64,000 bases of DNA. Source: Fulvivirga ligni. GTDB lineage: Bacteria; Bacteroidota; Bacteroidia; Cytophagales; Cyclobacteriaceae. This document shows, in pieces, positions 27,452 to 36,240 of this stretch (position 1 is the first letter of the stretch; each line of letters opens with the position of its first letter). The position numbers and the translations under genes were made by a program. The stretch spans positions 973,001 through 1,037,000 of the forward strand of contig NZ_CP089979.1 in NCBI RefSeq assembly GCF_021389935.1, written 5' to 3'. Below the pieces are notes generated by a model. It did not search any database, was not told where the DNA came from, and saw nothing but the letters and a program-made list of their open reading frames with translations.

Positions 27452-27750
27452 GAAGTTATTTAAATAATTTACATAAGGCTTTTGAAAACCGCATAAGGCT
27501 GGGCGTAATGTCTGCTTTGGCGGTGAATGAGTCCGTAGATTTCAATACGCTAAGGGACCTGCTGGGTGTAACGGATGGTAACTTGGCTAGCCATCTGAAA
27601 TCCTTGGAGAAAGTGAAGTTTATAGAGGTAAAAAAAACCTTTGTAGGAAGAAAGCCGAACACATCCTATGTAATGACTAAGGCGGGAAAAAAGGCTTTTG
27701 AAGAGCACTTAGATGCGCTTGAAAAATTAATTAAGGAACAATCTAGATAA
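27448..27750 (+). CDS. Small winged-helix transcriptional regulator
   Basis: A 100-residue winged-helix DNA-binding protein: helices 10-55 contain RLGVMSALAVNE and FNTLRDLLGVTDGNLASHLK (recognition helix), and the wing is the segment with TFVGRKPNTSYVMT. It resembles the short MarR/ArsR-like 'winged helix DNA-binding domain' proteins of about 100 residues. GTG at 27448 is chosen as start, because it overlaps the upstream stop by four bases and precedes the first helix; the longer frame would run inside the membrane-protein gene. Matching dyads at 26766 and 27767 are its likely targets. Confidence 0.85.
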   Translation: MRSYLNNLHKAFENRIRLGVMSALAVNESVDFNTLRDLLGVTDGNLASHLKSLEKVKFIEVKKTFVGRKPNTSYVMTKAGKKAFEEHLDALEKLIKEQSR

Positions 27751-27766
27751 TTTTTTTTATACCTAT

Positions 27767-27783
27767 ACTTTGAAATGCAAAGT
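27767..27783. promoter_or_regulatory. Palindromic operator candidate, upstream of creD
   Basis: ACTTTG-N5-CAAAGT at 27767-27783, followed by actttc, 20 bases before the creD start. Identical arms and spacing to the dyad at 26766-26782. Its position between the regulator gene and creD suggests that creD has its own regulated promoter. Confidence 0.6.
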
Positions 27784-27802
27784 ACTTTCTAAAACAATAA
27801 AT

Positions 27803-29152
27803 ATGGAACAACAAATAGAGAAAACACCGCTTGAGAAGCTTAATAACGGAATTAAGAATTCTGTTATGCTGAAGGTATTCACCATTACCATTATTGGATT
27901 ACTGCTGCTCATACCTACATCCAGCATCAAATCTTTGATCAGTGAGAGGCAATTCAATCAGACTCATGTCATTGAGGAGGTAAGCTCTAAATGGGGAGGT
28001 GAGCAGAGCTTAATAGGCCCTGTATTGTCCATCCCTTATAAGTCTTACTATAAATCTGATAATGTGATGAAATATGCGATACACCACGCCCATTTCTTGC
28101 CAGAAAAGTTGATTGTGAATGGTGAGGTAGAGCCCAACATGTTGGAGAGAAGTATTTATGAGATCATACTTTACAATGCTAAAATACAGGTGTCTGGAGC
28201 TTTTAATAAGCCTGATTTTTCTAAGTGGGACATTAGGCCTGAGGATATTCTTTGGTCAGATGCTTATTTGACTATTGGCATTCCGGATATGTCTGGTGTA
28301 AGAGAGGAGATAAAGGTAAATTGGGATGGAAGCCCAGAAGCCGTGGAAGCTGGTGTTACCAATCATGACATTACCAGCTCGGGTGTAACCTGCCACATTC
28401 CTTTGGTAGATTCTCTTCAGGCTGATGGGCATAAATTTGACTTCAATCTGGATTTAAACGGCCATAAATCTTTGAATTTTGTTCCACTAGGCAAAAGCTC
28501 TCAGGTGAAATTGGCTTCTACCTGGCCTCACCCCAGTTTCAATGGAAATTTCCTGCCGAGCGAAAGAGATGTGACTGATGATGGTTTCACAGCAGAATGG
28601 AAAGTATTTTCTCTCAACAGAAACTTCCCTCAACAGTGGTTGAATAATACACACGCTGTGTCAGGATCAAGCTTTGGTGTAGACCTGATTTTACCGGTAG
28701 ATGATTATCAGAAAAACATGCGGTCTGCTAAATATGCTTTACTTATCGTAGCCTTTACTTTCGTGATCTTCTTTTTAGTGGAGGTGCTCAATAAAAAGAA
28801 ATTTCATCCTTTTCAATACATTTTGGTTGGCTTAGCTTTGATACTTTTCTATAGTCTGCTACTCTCTTTTTCAGAGCACCAGGGTTTTGATGTGGCCTAT
28901 CTTATTTCCAGTGTAGCTACAGTTGCCCTTATTACCATGTATGTTTCGGCAGTAATGAAAGATTGGAAAATTACCGTCATCACCTCGGTGCTGCTTTGTG
29001 TTATTTACTTCTTTATATATATCATCCTACAACTGCAGGATTTTGCCCTGTTGGTAGGAAGTGTTGGCTTGTTTGCGGCTCTGGCTGTGCTAATGTATTT
29101 CTCTCGAAATATAGATTGGTACAATATCAATCGAAGGCCTGTAGAGGCGTAA
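27803..29152 (+). CDS. creD: Cell envelope integrity protein CreD-family
   Basis: A 449-residue inner-membrane protein. One helix near residues 25-45 is followed by a large periplasmic part (about 50-310, including WGGEQSLIGPVLSIPY) and six C-terminal helices (about 315-440), the normal CreD layout. CreD in enterobacteria belongs to the CreBC regulon and affects envelope integrity and beta-lactam tolerance; here it is instead linked to a small winged-helix protein. ATG 27803 is chosen, because the longer frame from a TTG at 27770 would translate the palindromic operator. Confidence 0.9.
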   Translation: MEQQIEKTPLEKLNNGIKNSVMLKVFTITIIGLLLLIPTSSIKSLISERQFNQTHVIEEVSSKWGGEQSLIGPVLSIPYKSYYKSDNVMKYAIHHAHFLPEKLIVNGEVEPNMLERSIYEIILYNAKIQVSGAFNKPDFSKWDIRPEDILWSDAYLTIGIPDMSGVREEIKVNWDGSPEAVEAGVTNHDITSSGVTCHIPLVDSLQADGHKFDFNLDLNGHKSLNFVPLGKSSQVKLASTWPHPSFNGNFLPSERDVTDDGFTAEWKVFSLNRNFPQQWLNNTHAVSGSSFGVDLILPVDDYQKNMRSAKYALLIVAFTFVIFFLVEVLNKKKFHPFQYILVGLALILFYSLLLSFSEHQGFDVAYLISSVATVALITMYVSAVMKDWKITVITSVLLCVIYFFIYIILQLQDFALLVGSVGLFAALAVLMYFSRNIDWYNINRRPVEA

Positions 29153-29163
29153 ACTTTGAAAAT

Positions 29164-29197
29164 ATTGCCCCAAGTATATAATTTGGGGCAATTTTTC
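29164..29197 (+). terminator. Rho-independent terminator after creD
   Basis: Stem attgccccaa / ttggggcaat (10 perfect pairs), nine-base loop, then a T-run. It lies 12 bases after the creD stop. Confidence 0.85.
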
Positions 29198-29302
29198 CAT
29201 TCTTTTTCCCATTAATCTTAGCTATTGTCCAAAAAAAGAGCATTTTTGTCAAATACATTATGCTATTTTCAGCATGGTTGGGTTTAATGACGGATTGTTT
29301 AT

Positions 29303-30262
29303 ATGTGGGTTTATATTTTATTCGTAATTGGATTTATATTCTTAATTAAAGGGGCTGACCTCCTGGTTGAGGGTGCGTCTTCTATTGGGAGAAAATTCAA
29401 TATATCCAGTCTTATTCTTGGTCTTACCATTGTTTCCTTTGGTACTTCGCTACCCGAACTTCTTGTAAATATTATAGCCAGTTATAATAATAACCCAGAG
29501 ATTGGTGTAGGAAACATTCTGGGGAGCAACATAGCTAACATACTCCTGATATTGGGAGTGGCGGCTTTGATTAATCCACTTCCAATAACCAAAAACACCT
29601 ATTTCATAGAGGTGCCTTTTTCGCTTACAGCTACACTTTTAGTAGGCTTTTTGGCGAATGCGTCACTTTTTGGAAAAACCAATGACTTTCTTATTAGTCA
29701 GTATGATGGGTTCATTCTTATTTTCTTCTTCATCCTGTTTATGGGCTATGTCTACATTGTTTCCAAGCAGAAAAAGTCAGAGTTTGATTCCGATGAGTTT
29801 AAGGAAATGCCCATGGCAAAATCCGTCCTATTGATTTTGATAGGTATGGTTGGGCTGTTTTTTGGTGGACAATGGGTGGTAGATGGAGCCGTACAAATGG
29901 CCAGAGCTATGAATATGAGTGAAGGTTTTATTGGACTTACAGTAATTGCCATAGGAACTTCACTGCCTGAATTAGTGACATCTGCGGTTGCTGCTTTTAA
30001 GAAGAATACAGACATAGCCGTTGGTAATGTAGTAGGGTCTAACATCTTTAATCTGCTATGGATATTAGGAATTAGCTCTATTATAAAGCCCATACCTTAT
30101 GATGTAATCAGCAATGCTGATATTTTTATGATCATAGCTTCCAGTACGGCTTTAATTTTAGCCGTAGTGATAGGTAAGAAACCCATTATTTCTCGCTGGG
30201 AGGGTTTATTTTTCCTAATTGCTTATGCCTGGTACATTACTTTCCTGGTAGAAAGAGGCTAA
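29303..30262 (+). CDS. Calcium/sodium antiporter (CaCA family, YrbG-like)
   Basis: A 319-residue membrane protein with about ten helices and the two inverted alpha repeats of the family: FGTSLPELLVN with GVGNILGSNIAN (about 47-90) and IGTSLPELVTS with AVGNVVGSNIFN (about 214-250). These repeats form the Ca2+ and Na+ binding sites. Such proteins exchange Na+ for Ca2+ across the inner membrane. It is a single gene, convergent with the PAP2 phosphatase, three bases between the two stops. Confidence 0.94.
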   Translation: MWVYILFVIGFIFLIKGADLLVEGASSIGRKFNISSLILGLTIVSFGTSLPELLVNIIASYNNNPEIGVGNILGSNIANILLILGVAALINPLPITKNTYFIEVPFSLTATLLVGFLANASLFGKTNDFLISQYDGFILIFFFILFMGYVYIVSKQKKSEFDSDEFKEMPMAKSVLLILIGMVGLFFGGQWVVDGAVQMARAMNMSEGFIGLTVIAIGTSLPELVTSAVAAFKKNTDIAVGNVVGSNIFNLLWILGISSIIKPIPYDVISNADIFMIIASSTALILAVVIGKKPIISRWEGLFFLIAYAWYITFLVERG

Positions 30263-30265
30263 AGT

Positions 30266-31024
30266 TTACTCTTCCTCTGTTTCTGGTGTCATGCCGCCGG
30301 GCTGTACCTTCTCATTTCGCCTTTTTCTATAAAAGTTAATGAACTTAAAGATCACGATGCAGACGATGATCCAGATGAAACCACCCAAAAATCCAGCAAG
30401 CACATCACTAGGGTAATGTACTCCAAGGTATACCCGAGAAAGGCCTATCATAATGATTAATGAAATTTCTAGTACAATAAGACCAATTTTGGCCCACCGA
30501 TTTTTCATGTACTTGTAAGTGAGGTACACCAAAAAACCGTAAAATGCCATGGCGCTCATACTATGGCCGCTAGGAAAGCTATAAGAATGGGTATGAATAG
30601 CCACCAACCTCATGTCCTCTATCGGCCTGGGTCTTGCTAATATCTCCTTGATTCCAATATTTAATAAGAATGAGGTAGATAAAACCAACGTTGCCTGCAA
30701 AGCTACCTTCCAACGATGCCCTCTAAAATATAATAATGCAGCTATTATGGGTATAATGATAAGATAGGCCGTTACATCCCCCAGGTCTGTAATAAAGGTG
30801 ACTACCTTGGTAAAGCCCTCAGAGCGATATTGATAAACGAAATCAGTGATGTGGTTATCAAAGTTTAAGAGCTCATCTGCTCTCATCTTTTCCGTTATTT
30901 CCAAAAATGCATTCAAAGATAATATGCATATTATCGTAGGAATGATCAGTGAAATAAGGAAAATCACATATTCACTTTTGTGTCGGCTTAGCTCTATTTT
31001 TAGTCTCCTGTACGCTGTAATCAT
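30266..31024 (-). CDS. PAP2-family membrane phosphatase
   Basis: A 252-residue membrane protein with six helices and the three PAP2 motifs: KEILARPRP, SFPSGHSMSA and SRVYLGVHYPSDVLAG, which carry the catalytic His residues and phosphate-binding Arg and Lys. The family includes undecaprenyl-diphosphate and phosphatidate phosphatases; the lipid substrate is undetermined. A basic cytoplasmic tail with YRKRR ends the protein. It is likely transcribed independently of ispH upstream. Confidence 0.93.
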   Translation of the reverse strand: MITAYRRLKIELSRHKSEYVIFLISLIIPTIICILSLNAFLEITEKMRADELLNFDNHITDFVYQYRSEGFTKVVTFITDLGDVTAYLIIIPIIAALLYFRGHRWKVALQATLVLSTSFLLNIGIKEILARPRPIEDMRLVAIHTHSYSFPSGHSMSAMAFYGFLVYLTYKYMKNRWAKIGLIVLEISLIIMIGLSRVYLGVHYPSDVLAGFLGGFIWIIVCIVIFKFINFYRKRRNEKVQPGGMTPETEEE

Positions 31025-31084
31025 TGACTCATTCTAATTTTTCAAAAGGATGGTCTTTTTTTAACAGCAACAAAGAGGTGAAGG

Positions 31085-32308
31085 TTATTTAATATTGAAT
31101 TCGTTCATGAGCTCCTCAATAGAAAGGGTATTCTCAAAGAAAGATAAAACCTTCAGCATTACTTCATCTACAAGTGTATCAGGGCATGACGCACCACTAG
31201 TAAGAATAACTTTTACAGGCTCTTGATTAGGTAGCCAGTTTTCAGTGGTCAGTAATTCCTTTTTACTGTAGTTAAAGTGCCTGATTTCCTTTTCAGACTT
31301 AATCTCAGAAGCAGAGTTAATGAAGTAAGAAGGAAATTTTCTTTCACAAAGCTCCACAATATGAGAGGTGTTAGAGCTATTGTACCCTCCTACAATTAGG
31401 GCCAGATCAGCATCTTGCTCTAGTAGACCGTAAGTAGCATCCTGATTGTCATTGGTGGCATAGCAAAGTGTATCACGTGTGTCGGCAAAATGGTCTTTAT
31501 GGTCGTCTCCATAAAGTTCTACCATCACATTTTTTATGTAATCTGCTATCTCCTGAGTTTCCGTAGCCAGCATAGTGGTTTGATTCACCACGCCTACACG
31601 GTTAAAATGTATTTCTGGATCAAAGCCCTCTGAATATTTGCCTTCAAAGAGCTGATAAAATTCTTCTTTACTAATGTTACCCTTTATCACCTCACCTAAC
31701 TGCTCCGCTTCGCTCAGGTTTTTTACAATTACTGCAGGCGCCTTTTCTGCACTATGAGAAAAAGTAGCGCGGGTTTCTTCATGGTTATGCTTACCATGAA
31801 TAATGATGGTGTGCTGCTCATCTCCAAGCTTGGAAGACCTTTTCCATACCTTTTCCACAAAAGGGCATGTGGTATTATACTGCTGTATTTCTATGCCAAT
31901 ATCCTCAAGCTTTTTCTCTATTTCCAGGGTGGTACCAAAAGCAGGGATGATCACCACATCTTCTGGATTCAGCTGATCCCATGGAATAAATTGTGTGCCA
32001 TCAGTATCCATAATGAACTCAATTCCTTTGGACTGTAAATCTTTATTTACCTCCTGATTATGAATCATTTGGCTAAGTAGATATACCTTCTTGTCAGGAT
32101 TTTCCTCCAGTGCCTTATAGCTTTTTTCAATGGCATTTTCTACACCATAGCAAAACCCAAAGTGACGAGCTATATAAAACTTCACGGGCCCAAAATCTAA
32201 CTCCGTAGGTGTAAAGTCCTTTTTACGCGGATCCATAATTCTACGAGCCTCTTTTATCTTACCCGTTATGGATGACTTGTAATATTCTGGTATATCAAAT
32301 TTCTTGAT
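31085..32308 (-). CDS. ispH: 4-hydroxy-3-methylbut-2-enyl diphosphate reductase (long form)
   Basis: IspH/LytB, the last enzyme of the non-mevalonate isoprenoid pathway, with a 4Fe-4S cluster held by cysteines in GFCYGV, NTTCPF and SGASCPD. The long (about 400-residue) form fits Cytophagales. The family-like N-terminus (KKFDIPEYYKSSI) begins at 32305, but the codon at the expected Met position, 32306-32308, is ATC. The first downstream ATG is at 32236 (MDPRKKDFTP) and the first upstream one at 32479 would add 57 unlike residues. I give 32308 as the best homology-based start; 32236 is the alternative. Confidence 0.85.
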   Translation of the reverse strand: MKKFDIPEYYKSSITGKIKEARRIMDPRKKDFTPTELDFGPVKFYIARHFGFCYGVENAIEKSYKALEENPDKKVYLLSQMIHNQEVNKDLQSKGIEFIMDTDGTQFIPWDQLNPEDVVIIPAFGTTLEIEKKLEDIGIEIQQYNTTCPFVEKVWKRSSKLGDEQHTIIIHGKHNHEETRATFSHSAEKAPAVIVKNLSEAEQLGEVIKGNISKEEFYQLFEGKYSEGFDPEIHFNRVGVVNQTTMLATETQEIADYIKNVMVELYGDDHKDHFADTRDTLCYATNDNQDATYGLLEQDADLALIVGGYNSSNTSHIVELCERKFPSYFINSASEIKSEKEIRHFNYSKKELLTTENWLPNQEPVKVILTSGASCPDTLVDEVMLKVLSFFENTLSIEELMNEFNIK

Positions 32309-33014
32309 GGCAGTGCTATTTAGATGAACTACAAAAGTAAGGAATAGTGCAGAAATAGTAGAATGAAATGAGCGGATTGGTGTTTGAATGTGGAGGATGA
32401 GCAATTGGGATAGACAACCGAGTCGGAACGCACCCTCCCTAAAACAAAAATGGGAACTCTTTTTTACAAGAATTCCCATTTCACAGCTACTTCCTTAAAA
32501 GCATTGTGCCAAGTTACTGTTCTCCCAACTTCATCAGCGGTTTTATCGCAAGACAAATTCTGAATCTAGCTTTTGTATAAAATCTCAAACAATACCGCTT
32601 ACGCTATACTCTTATCAGTAATTTTCTGTGATTTGCATCATTTCAAGTTACTTACTTTTACATAAATAACTCCTTCAACTATCTGCTAAGAATCCGTTAT
32701 CATCTTGACTAGCAATATGACTTCAGACTGTTCTATTAAGCTTTTTTACTTTGCGACTTTAGTCCTTTCAGGTTATCAACTTGCGCCTTAACCCATATAA
32801 AAACTACTTAACAATTTCACATTACTAACCTGCTACTCTTTTGTGGCAGTTGAGATTATCTCTCGCTTGGTAAATCTAAGGTCGTAATAATATCTTTGCA
32901 TGCAAAAAAAATGGACTTCTACTTTCCCACAAGTTTTCCCCTGAGAAGTACCATAAAAACACATATTTATTCACATTAAATACAAGATAATCACAGAGTT
33001 ATCCACAATTTATC
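32309..33014. other. Long gene-free region with DnaA boxes
   Basis: About 700 bases without a convincing gene, the longest such stretch in the window. It contains a minus-strand terminator hairpin at 32440-32482 and two perfect matches to the DnaA-box consensus TTATnCACA, at 32967-32975 and 32999-33007, in a very AT-rich segment. A TATCTTTG-type promoter element appears at about 32890 on the plus strand. I see no tRNA, tmRNA or RNase P signature. Candidates are a replication-related site or an untranslated RNA on the minus strand. Confidence 0.5.
32440..32482 (-). terminator. Minus-strand rho-independent terminator
   Basis: Arms aaatgggaa (32448-32456) and ttcccattt (32474-32482) with a 17-base loop; read on the minus strand the stem is followed by ttgtttt. 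It would stop transcription running leftwards from the SdpI-like/histidine kinase operon, or from a small RNA in the gene-free region. Confidence 0.65.
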
Positions 33015-33344
33015 TTAAAAACTCTTTTTAAGGTGGCGTTCTGTTAGCATTACTACCAAAATGAGAGCTAAAACTATCATTGCAGAAGCTATTGTCAATC
33101 CGGTTTGGTAGCTCACAAATAAGAAAATGAGGCCCTCAATCACCGTTATCGCTATAAAAAACCATAGCATAAGCTTGTTGGCATATCGGTTTGCTTCATC
33201 CCAGGTCTGCTGGTTTTTCATCGAGCGTTTTGTTCGGTAGCCATATACATGGTTGATCGCCTTTGGAGGGAACGCATAGAAAAGAATAGAAATCAGTAGC
33301 ATCAAAGGGCCGGTTAGCAAATAACTGATCAGACTGGTGCTCAT
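33015..33344 (-). CDS. SdpI-family membrane protein
   Basis: A 109-residue protein with three membrane helices and the SdpI signature YGYRTKRSMKNQQTWDEANRY between helices one and two. In Bacillus subtilis SdpI confers immunity to the SdpC toxin and takes part in signalling; Bacteroidota members are uncharacterised. It lies two bases downstream of the histidine kinase gene, in an operon with an NtrC-type two-component system, which suggests a role in sensing or resisting envelope damage (inference). Confidence 0.88.
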   Translation of the reverse strand: MSTSLISYLLTGPLMLLISILFYAFPPKAINHVYGYRTKRSMKNQQTWDEANRYANKLMLWFFIAITVIEGLIFLFVSYQTGLTIASAMIVLALILVVMLTERHLKKSF

Positions 33345-33346
33345 AA

Positions 33347-34678
33347 TTATAAGGTTAAGGTAAAGGTAGTTGTTCCATTTTCGGAGCGAGCAGAAATACC
33401 GCCGTTGTGTAATTTCATAATCTGCCGCGCGAAGCTGAGTCCAATGCCTGATCCACTCTTTTTGGTTGTGTAGAAAGGAATAAACACCTTTTCTATATCC
33501 GTGGGGGACAGGCCAGAGCCGCTGTTGGAAATGCTCAAACGCACACGATGAAGATCATGATATATTTTAATGTCGATTAATCGTTCTGAATCGTCAATGG
33601 CTTCAATGGCATTTTTTAATAGGTTAATAATAACTTGCTCTATGAGGTTTTGATCTCCATTAACTTTAATATCCTGACTTTCAGCATGTATAGTATGTTT
33701 AATCTCGGCCTGCTGCATATCTGGTTCCAGCAGTTGAGTAATCCTTTTTACTACCTCCACCAGGTTGAAAGGTCTAAGCGTCAGGTCCGGGGTTTTAGAG
33801 AATTCTTTATAGGTATTAATAAATTTGATCAGCCCTTTGCTCCTTTTTTCCACGGTATCCAGGCTGGTATAAATGTCATCACCGTCTTCAGCGGTCAATG
33901 TGTTGATATCTTGATCCTTTAATTGCGCATTAATAGCTGCGCTTAATGAGGCGATTGGAGTAACTGAGTTCATTATCTCATGAGTAAGAACGCCGATCAA
34001 TTTTTGCCAGGCTTCTACTTCTTTTTGATCCAGCTCAAATAGCAGGTTTTGGATGAGTATTAACTTGAAAGACTTCTGCTGAACCACAAATTCCTTGAGC
34101 TGCACGGACAGCTGTTGCATTTCTCCACCTATATAGGTTTTGATTACCTGTTTTTCCTCTGGTTTTAGCTTTTTGATGGTTTCGAAAAGATGACTATCAA
34201 TTGATTTTAATTCATCTATGTTTCTTAGAAAAGGCTTTCTGATCAGATTCTTGGCCGCTGGGTTGAGCATTTCTATGTTGCCATCTTCACTGTAGCTTAT
34301 CAGCCCTACACCTATGTTTTCATTCAGCGTTTTTAAGTACTGAAATTGACTTTCTTTTTCCAGGTTGAGCTTTTGAAACTCCTTTATAATGTCATTCAGT
34401 GCCGCACTGAGATGAGCCTCTACGGCGCCGTTTTTATTGCCTTGAAAAGATGAAGTAAAAGCGCCTTGCTTAATGGACAGCAAGAAATGTGTAAGCCTGA
34501 TATTCGTTTTTTCAATATAGAGTACCAGATTTACAACTACTATGATCAATATAATGAAAAGCACCGCCGGTGTGAACCACCATTCAGTATAGAGCCAGCA
34601 ATAGGCCATTCCAAAAGCCATGAGCAAGATGAGGAATACCCGTAATAGGATGTTTATACGGAAGTTTTTGAAGTTCAT
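33347..34678 (-). CDS. Sensor histidine kinase (NtrB/AtoS-like)
   Basis: A 443-residue kinase: two N-terminal membrane helices (about 10-50), a linker and PAS-like region (about 110-200), then HisKA and HATPase domains. The phosphorylated His233 is in LTHEIMNSVTP; the N-box is NLLKNAIEA and the G-box GSGIGLSFARQIM. It is 2 bases downstream of the response regulator gene and is expected to phosphorylate it. The two short membrane helices with a tiny periplasmic loop suggest intramembrane sensing. Confidence 0.93.
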   Translation of the reverse strand: MNFKNFRINILLRVFLILLMAFGMAYCWLYTEWWFTPAVLFIILIIVVVNLVLYIEKTNIRLTHFLLSIKQGAFTSSFQGNKNGAVEAHLSAALNDIIKEFQKLNLEKESQFQYLKTLNENIGVGLISYSEDGNIEMLNPAAKNLIRKPFLRNIDELKSIDSHLFETIKKLKPEEKQVIKTYIGGEMQQLSVQLKEFVVQQKSFKLILIQNLLFELDQKEVEAWQKLIGVLTHEIMNSVTPIASLSAAINAQLKDQDINTLTAEDGDDIYTSLDTVEKRSKGLIKFINTYKEFSKTPDLTLRPFNLVEVVKRITQLLEPDMQQAEIKHTIHAESQDIKVNGDQNLIEQVIINLLKNAIEAIDDSERLIDIKIYHDLHRVRLSISNSGSGLSPTDIEKVFIPFYTTKKSGSGIGLSFARQIMKLHNGGISARSENGTTTFTLTL

Positions 34679-34680
34679 AG

Positions 34681-36060
34681 TTAGTAGCTGATGCCGTATT
34701 TGTCCATTTTTCTGTAAATAGTGGTTCTTCCCAGTCCCAGCTCTTTGGCAGCCTTTGAGATGTTGCCTTTATTTTTAGCTATTGCTTTCTCTATAGTCTC
34801 CTTTTCAATCTCATTTAAGCTTACTGACTCATTGGGGGATATTACCTTGTTTTTAGGATTTTGAAGAAGTAAATCGTCAGGGTCTAGCACACTAGTGTCG
34901 CTCATAATCACGGCTCTTTCTATGGCATGTTGCAGTTCTCGTATGTTGCCAGGCCATGAGTGTTGCTCCAGGTGCTTCAGGCCTTTTTTGCTAAGCTGGA
35001 GAGTCCCTTTTCGGTATTTATCGCCGAATAATTTAAGGAAGTGCTCTGCTAATAGTTGAATATCTTCCGGCCTATCTTGCAATGGCGGCATTTGCAGCTC
35101 TACGGTATTAATTCTATAAAGAAGGTCTTCTCTAAATTCACCGTTCTGCACCATTTGAAATAAGTTATTATTGGTAGCTGCGATAATTCTACAATCTATG
35201 GCTATTGTTTCGCTGGTTCCCACTCTGGTGATGGTTTTATGCTGGATGGCAGTGAGTAATTTTGCCTGAAGGTTCAGGGAAAGATTTCCTATTTCATCCA
35301 AAAATAACGTGCCTCCATGTGCCAATTCAAAGCGGCCAATCTTATCTTGTTTAGCATCTGTAAATGATCCCTTAGCATGGCCGAACATTTCAGACTCAAA
35401 TAATGATTCACTGATAGTACCTAAATCTACTTTCACAAAAACATTGTTGCTTCTGCTGGATTTTTCATGAATAGATTTCGCCAATAATTCCTTTCCTGTT
35501 CCATTTTCACCAAAAATGATAACGTTGGCGTCTGTAGTAGCTACTTTGGCCGTCATCTTAAAAAGGGATTTCATGGCAGGAGATTGGCCTATGATCTCCG
35601 TGCTGGTGTCATTAAGTAGCTGTTTGATGCCCGTTTCCTTTTGCTTCAGCTGTTCTATTTCTTGTTTGCTTTGGCTAAGATTAAAGGCAGAGAGCACCGT
35701 AGCTTGTAGCTTTTCGTTTTCCCAGGGCTTTACCACAAAATCTGCTGCACCAATTTTCATGGCTTCTACTGCCAGCTTTATATCTCCATAGGCGGTGATC
35801 ATTACCACTTGCTGTTCAGGGTTTAGGCCTTTTATCTGCTGGAGCCAGTAGAGGCCTTCCTTGCCGCTGGTAGAGCCAGTGGTATAGTTCATATCCAGCA
35901 ATATCACATCATATTGATGATGGTTGAGCAGGTAGTTGATCTGCTCCGGCTGACTTTCTACCGTAATATTTTTGAATAATGGCTTTAAGGTCATGCGGGC
36001 AGAATGAAGCACATCGCTATCATCATCTATAACTAAAATATTGGCAGATATCTGCTTCAT
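34681..36060 (-). CDS. Sigma-54-dependent response regulator (NtrC family)
   Basis: A 459-residue activator with three domains: a receiver with phospho-acceptor Asp56 (VILLDMNY), an AAA+ domain with Walker A GENGTGKE and GSFTDA in place of the canonical GAFTGA sigma-54 contact loop, and a C-terminal Fis-type helix-turn-helix (SKAAKELGLGRTTIYRKM). Activated by the adjacent kinase, it would remodel RpoN-holoenzyme. The divergent permease gene has two dyads and a -24/-12 element upstream, its predicted target. Confidence 0.94.
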   Translation of the reverse strand: MKQISANILVIDDDSDVLHSARMTLKPLFKNITVESQPEQINYLLNHHQYDVILLDMNYTTGSTSGKEGLYWLQQIKGLNPEQQVVMITAYGDIKLAVEAMKIGAADFVVKPWENEKLQATVLSAFNLSQSKQEIEQLKQKETGIKQLLNDTSTEIIGQSPAMKSLFKMTAKVATTDANVIIFGENGTGKELLAKSIHEKSSRSNNVFVKVDLGTISESLFESEMFGHAKGSFTDAKQDKIGRFELAHGGTLFLDEIGNLSLNLQAKLLTAIQHKTITRVGTSETIAIDCRIIAATNNNLFQMVQNGEFREDLLYRINTVELQMPPLQDRPEDIQLLAEHFLKLFGDKYRKGTLQLSKKGLKHLEQHSWPGNIRELQHAIERAVIMSDTSVLDPDDLLLQNPKNKVISPNESVSLNEIEKETIEKAIAKNKGNISKAAKELGLGRTTIYRKMDKYGISY

Positions 36061-36095
36061 ACTTTTATTGGCTTATTTTTATAATGAAGATAGAA

Positions 36096-36116
36096 TTTGT
36101 TCCTGTTTGGAACAAA
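36096..36116. promoter_or_regulatory. Enhancer-like dyad 1 for the NtrC-type regulator
   Basis: TTTGTTCC-N5-GGAACAAA, eight-base perfect arms, located in the divergent spacer between the response regulator and the permease gene. Its core TGTTCC-N5-GGAACA is repeated 23 bp downstream. Position about 100 bases upstream of the -24/-12 element fits an upstream activating sequence. Confidence 0.7.
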
Positions 36117-36120
36117 TATC

Positions 36121-36137
36121 TGTTCCATAACGGAACA
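36121..36137. promoter_or_regulatory. Enhancer-like dyad 2 for the NtrC-type regulator
   Basis: TGTTCC-N5-GGAACA, six-base perfect arms, centre 23 bp (about two helical turns) from dyad 1. Two phased sites are typical for cooperative binding of an NtrC-type dimer pair. Confidence 0.7.
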
Positions 36138-36202
36138 CACTAATCAACTTAAGTTATATATTTTCACTTTAAATATCTGTAAATCAGTGTTTTAAGTTTA
36201 GA

Positions 36203-36216
36203 GGCATGTTTTTGGC
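36203..36216 (+). promoter_or_regulatory. Sigma-54 (-24/-12) promoter candidate
   Basis: GGCATGTTTTTGGC has the exact GG-N10-GC spacing of sigma-54 promoters and matches the TGGCACG-N4-TTGC consensus except at three positions. Transcription would begin about 12 bases before the permease ATG at 36241. The NtrC-type regulator divergently encoded makes this the expected promoter type. Confidence 0.6.
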
Positions 36217-36240
36217 CTTTGAGGAAGAAACACATTTACT

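Noticed and set aside
27770-27802. TTG start for creD
   Set aside because: The segment covers the palindromic operator; ATG 27803 precedes the first helix as expected.
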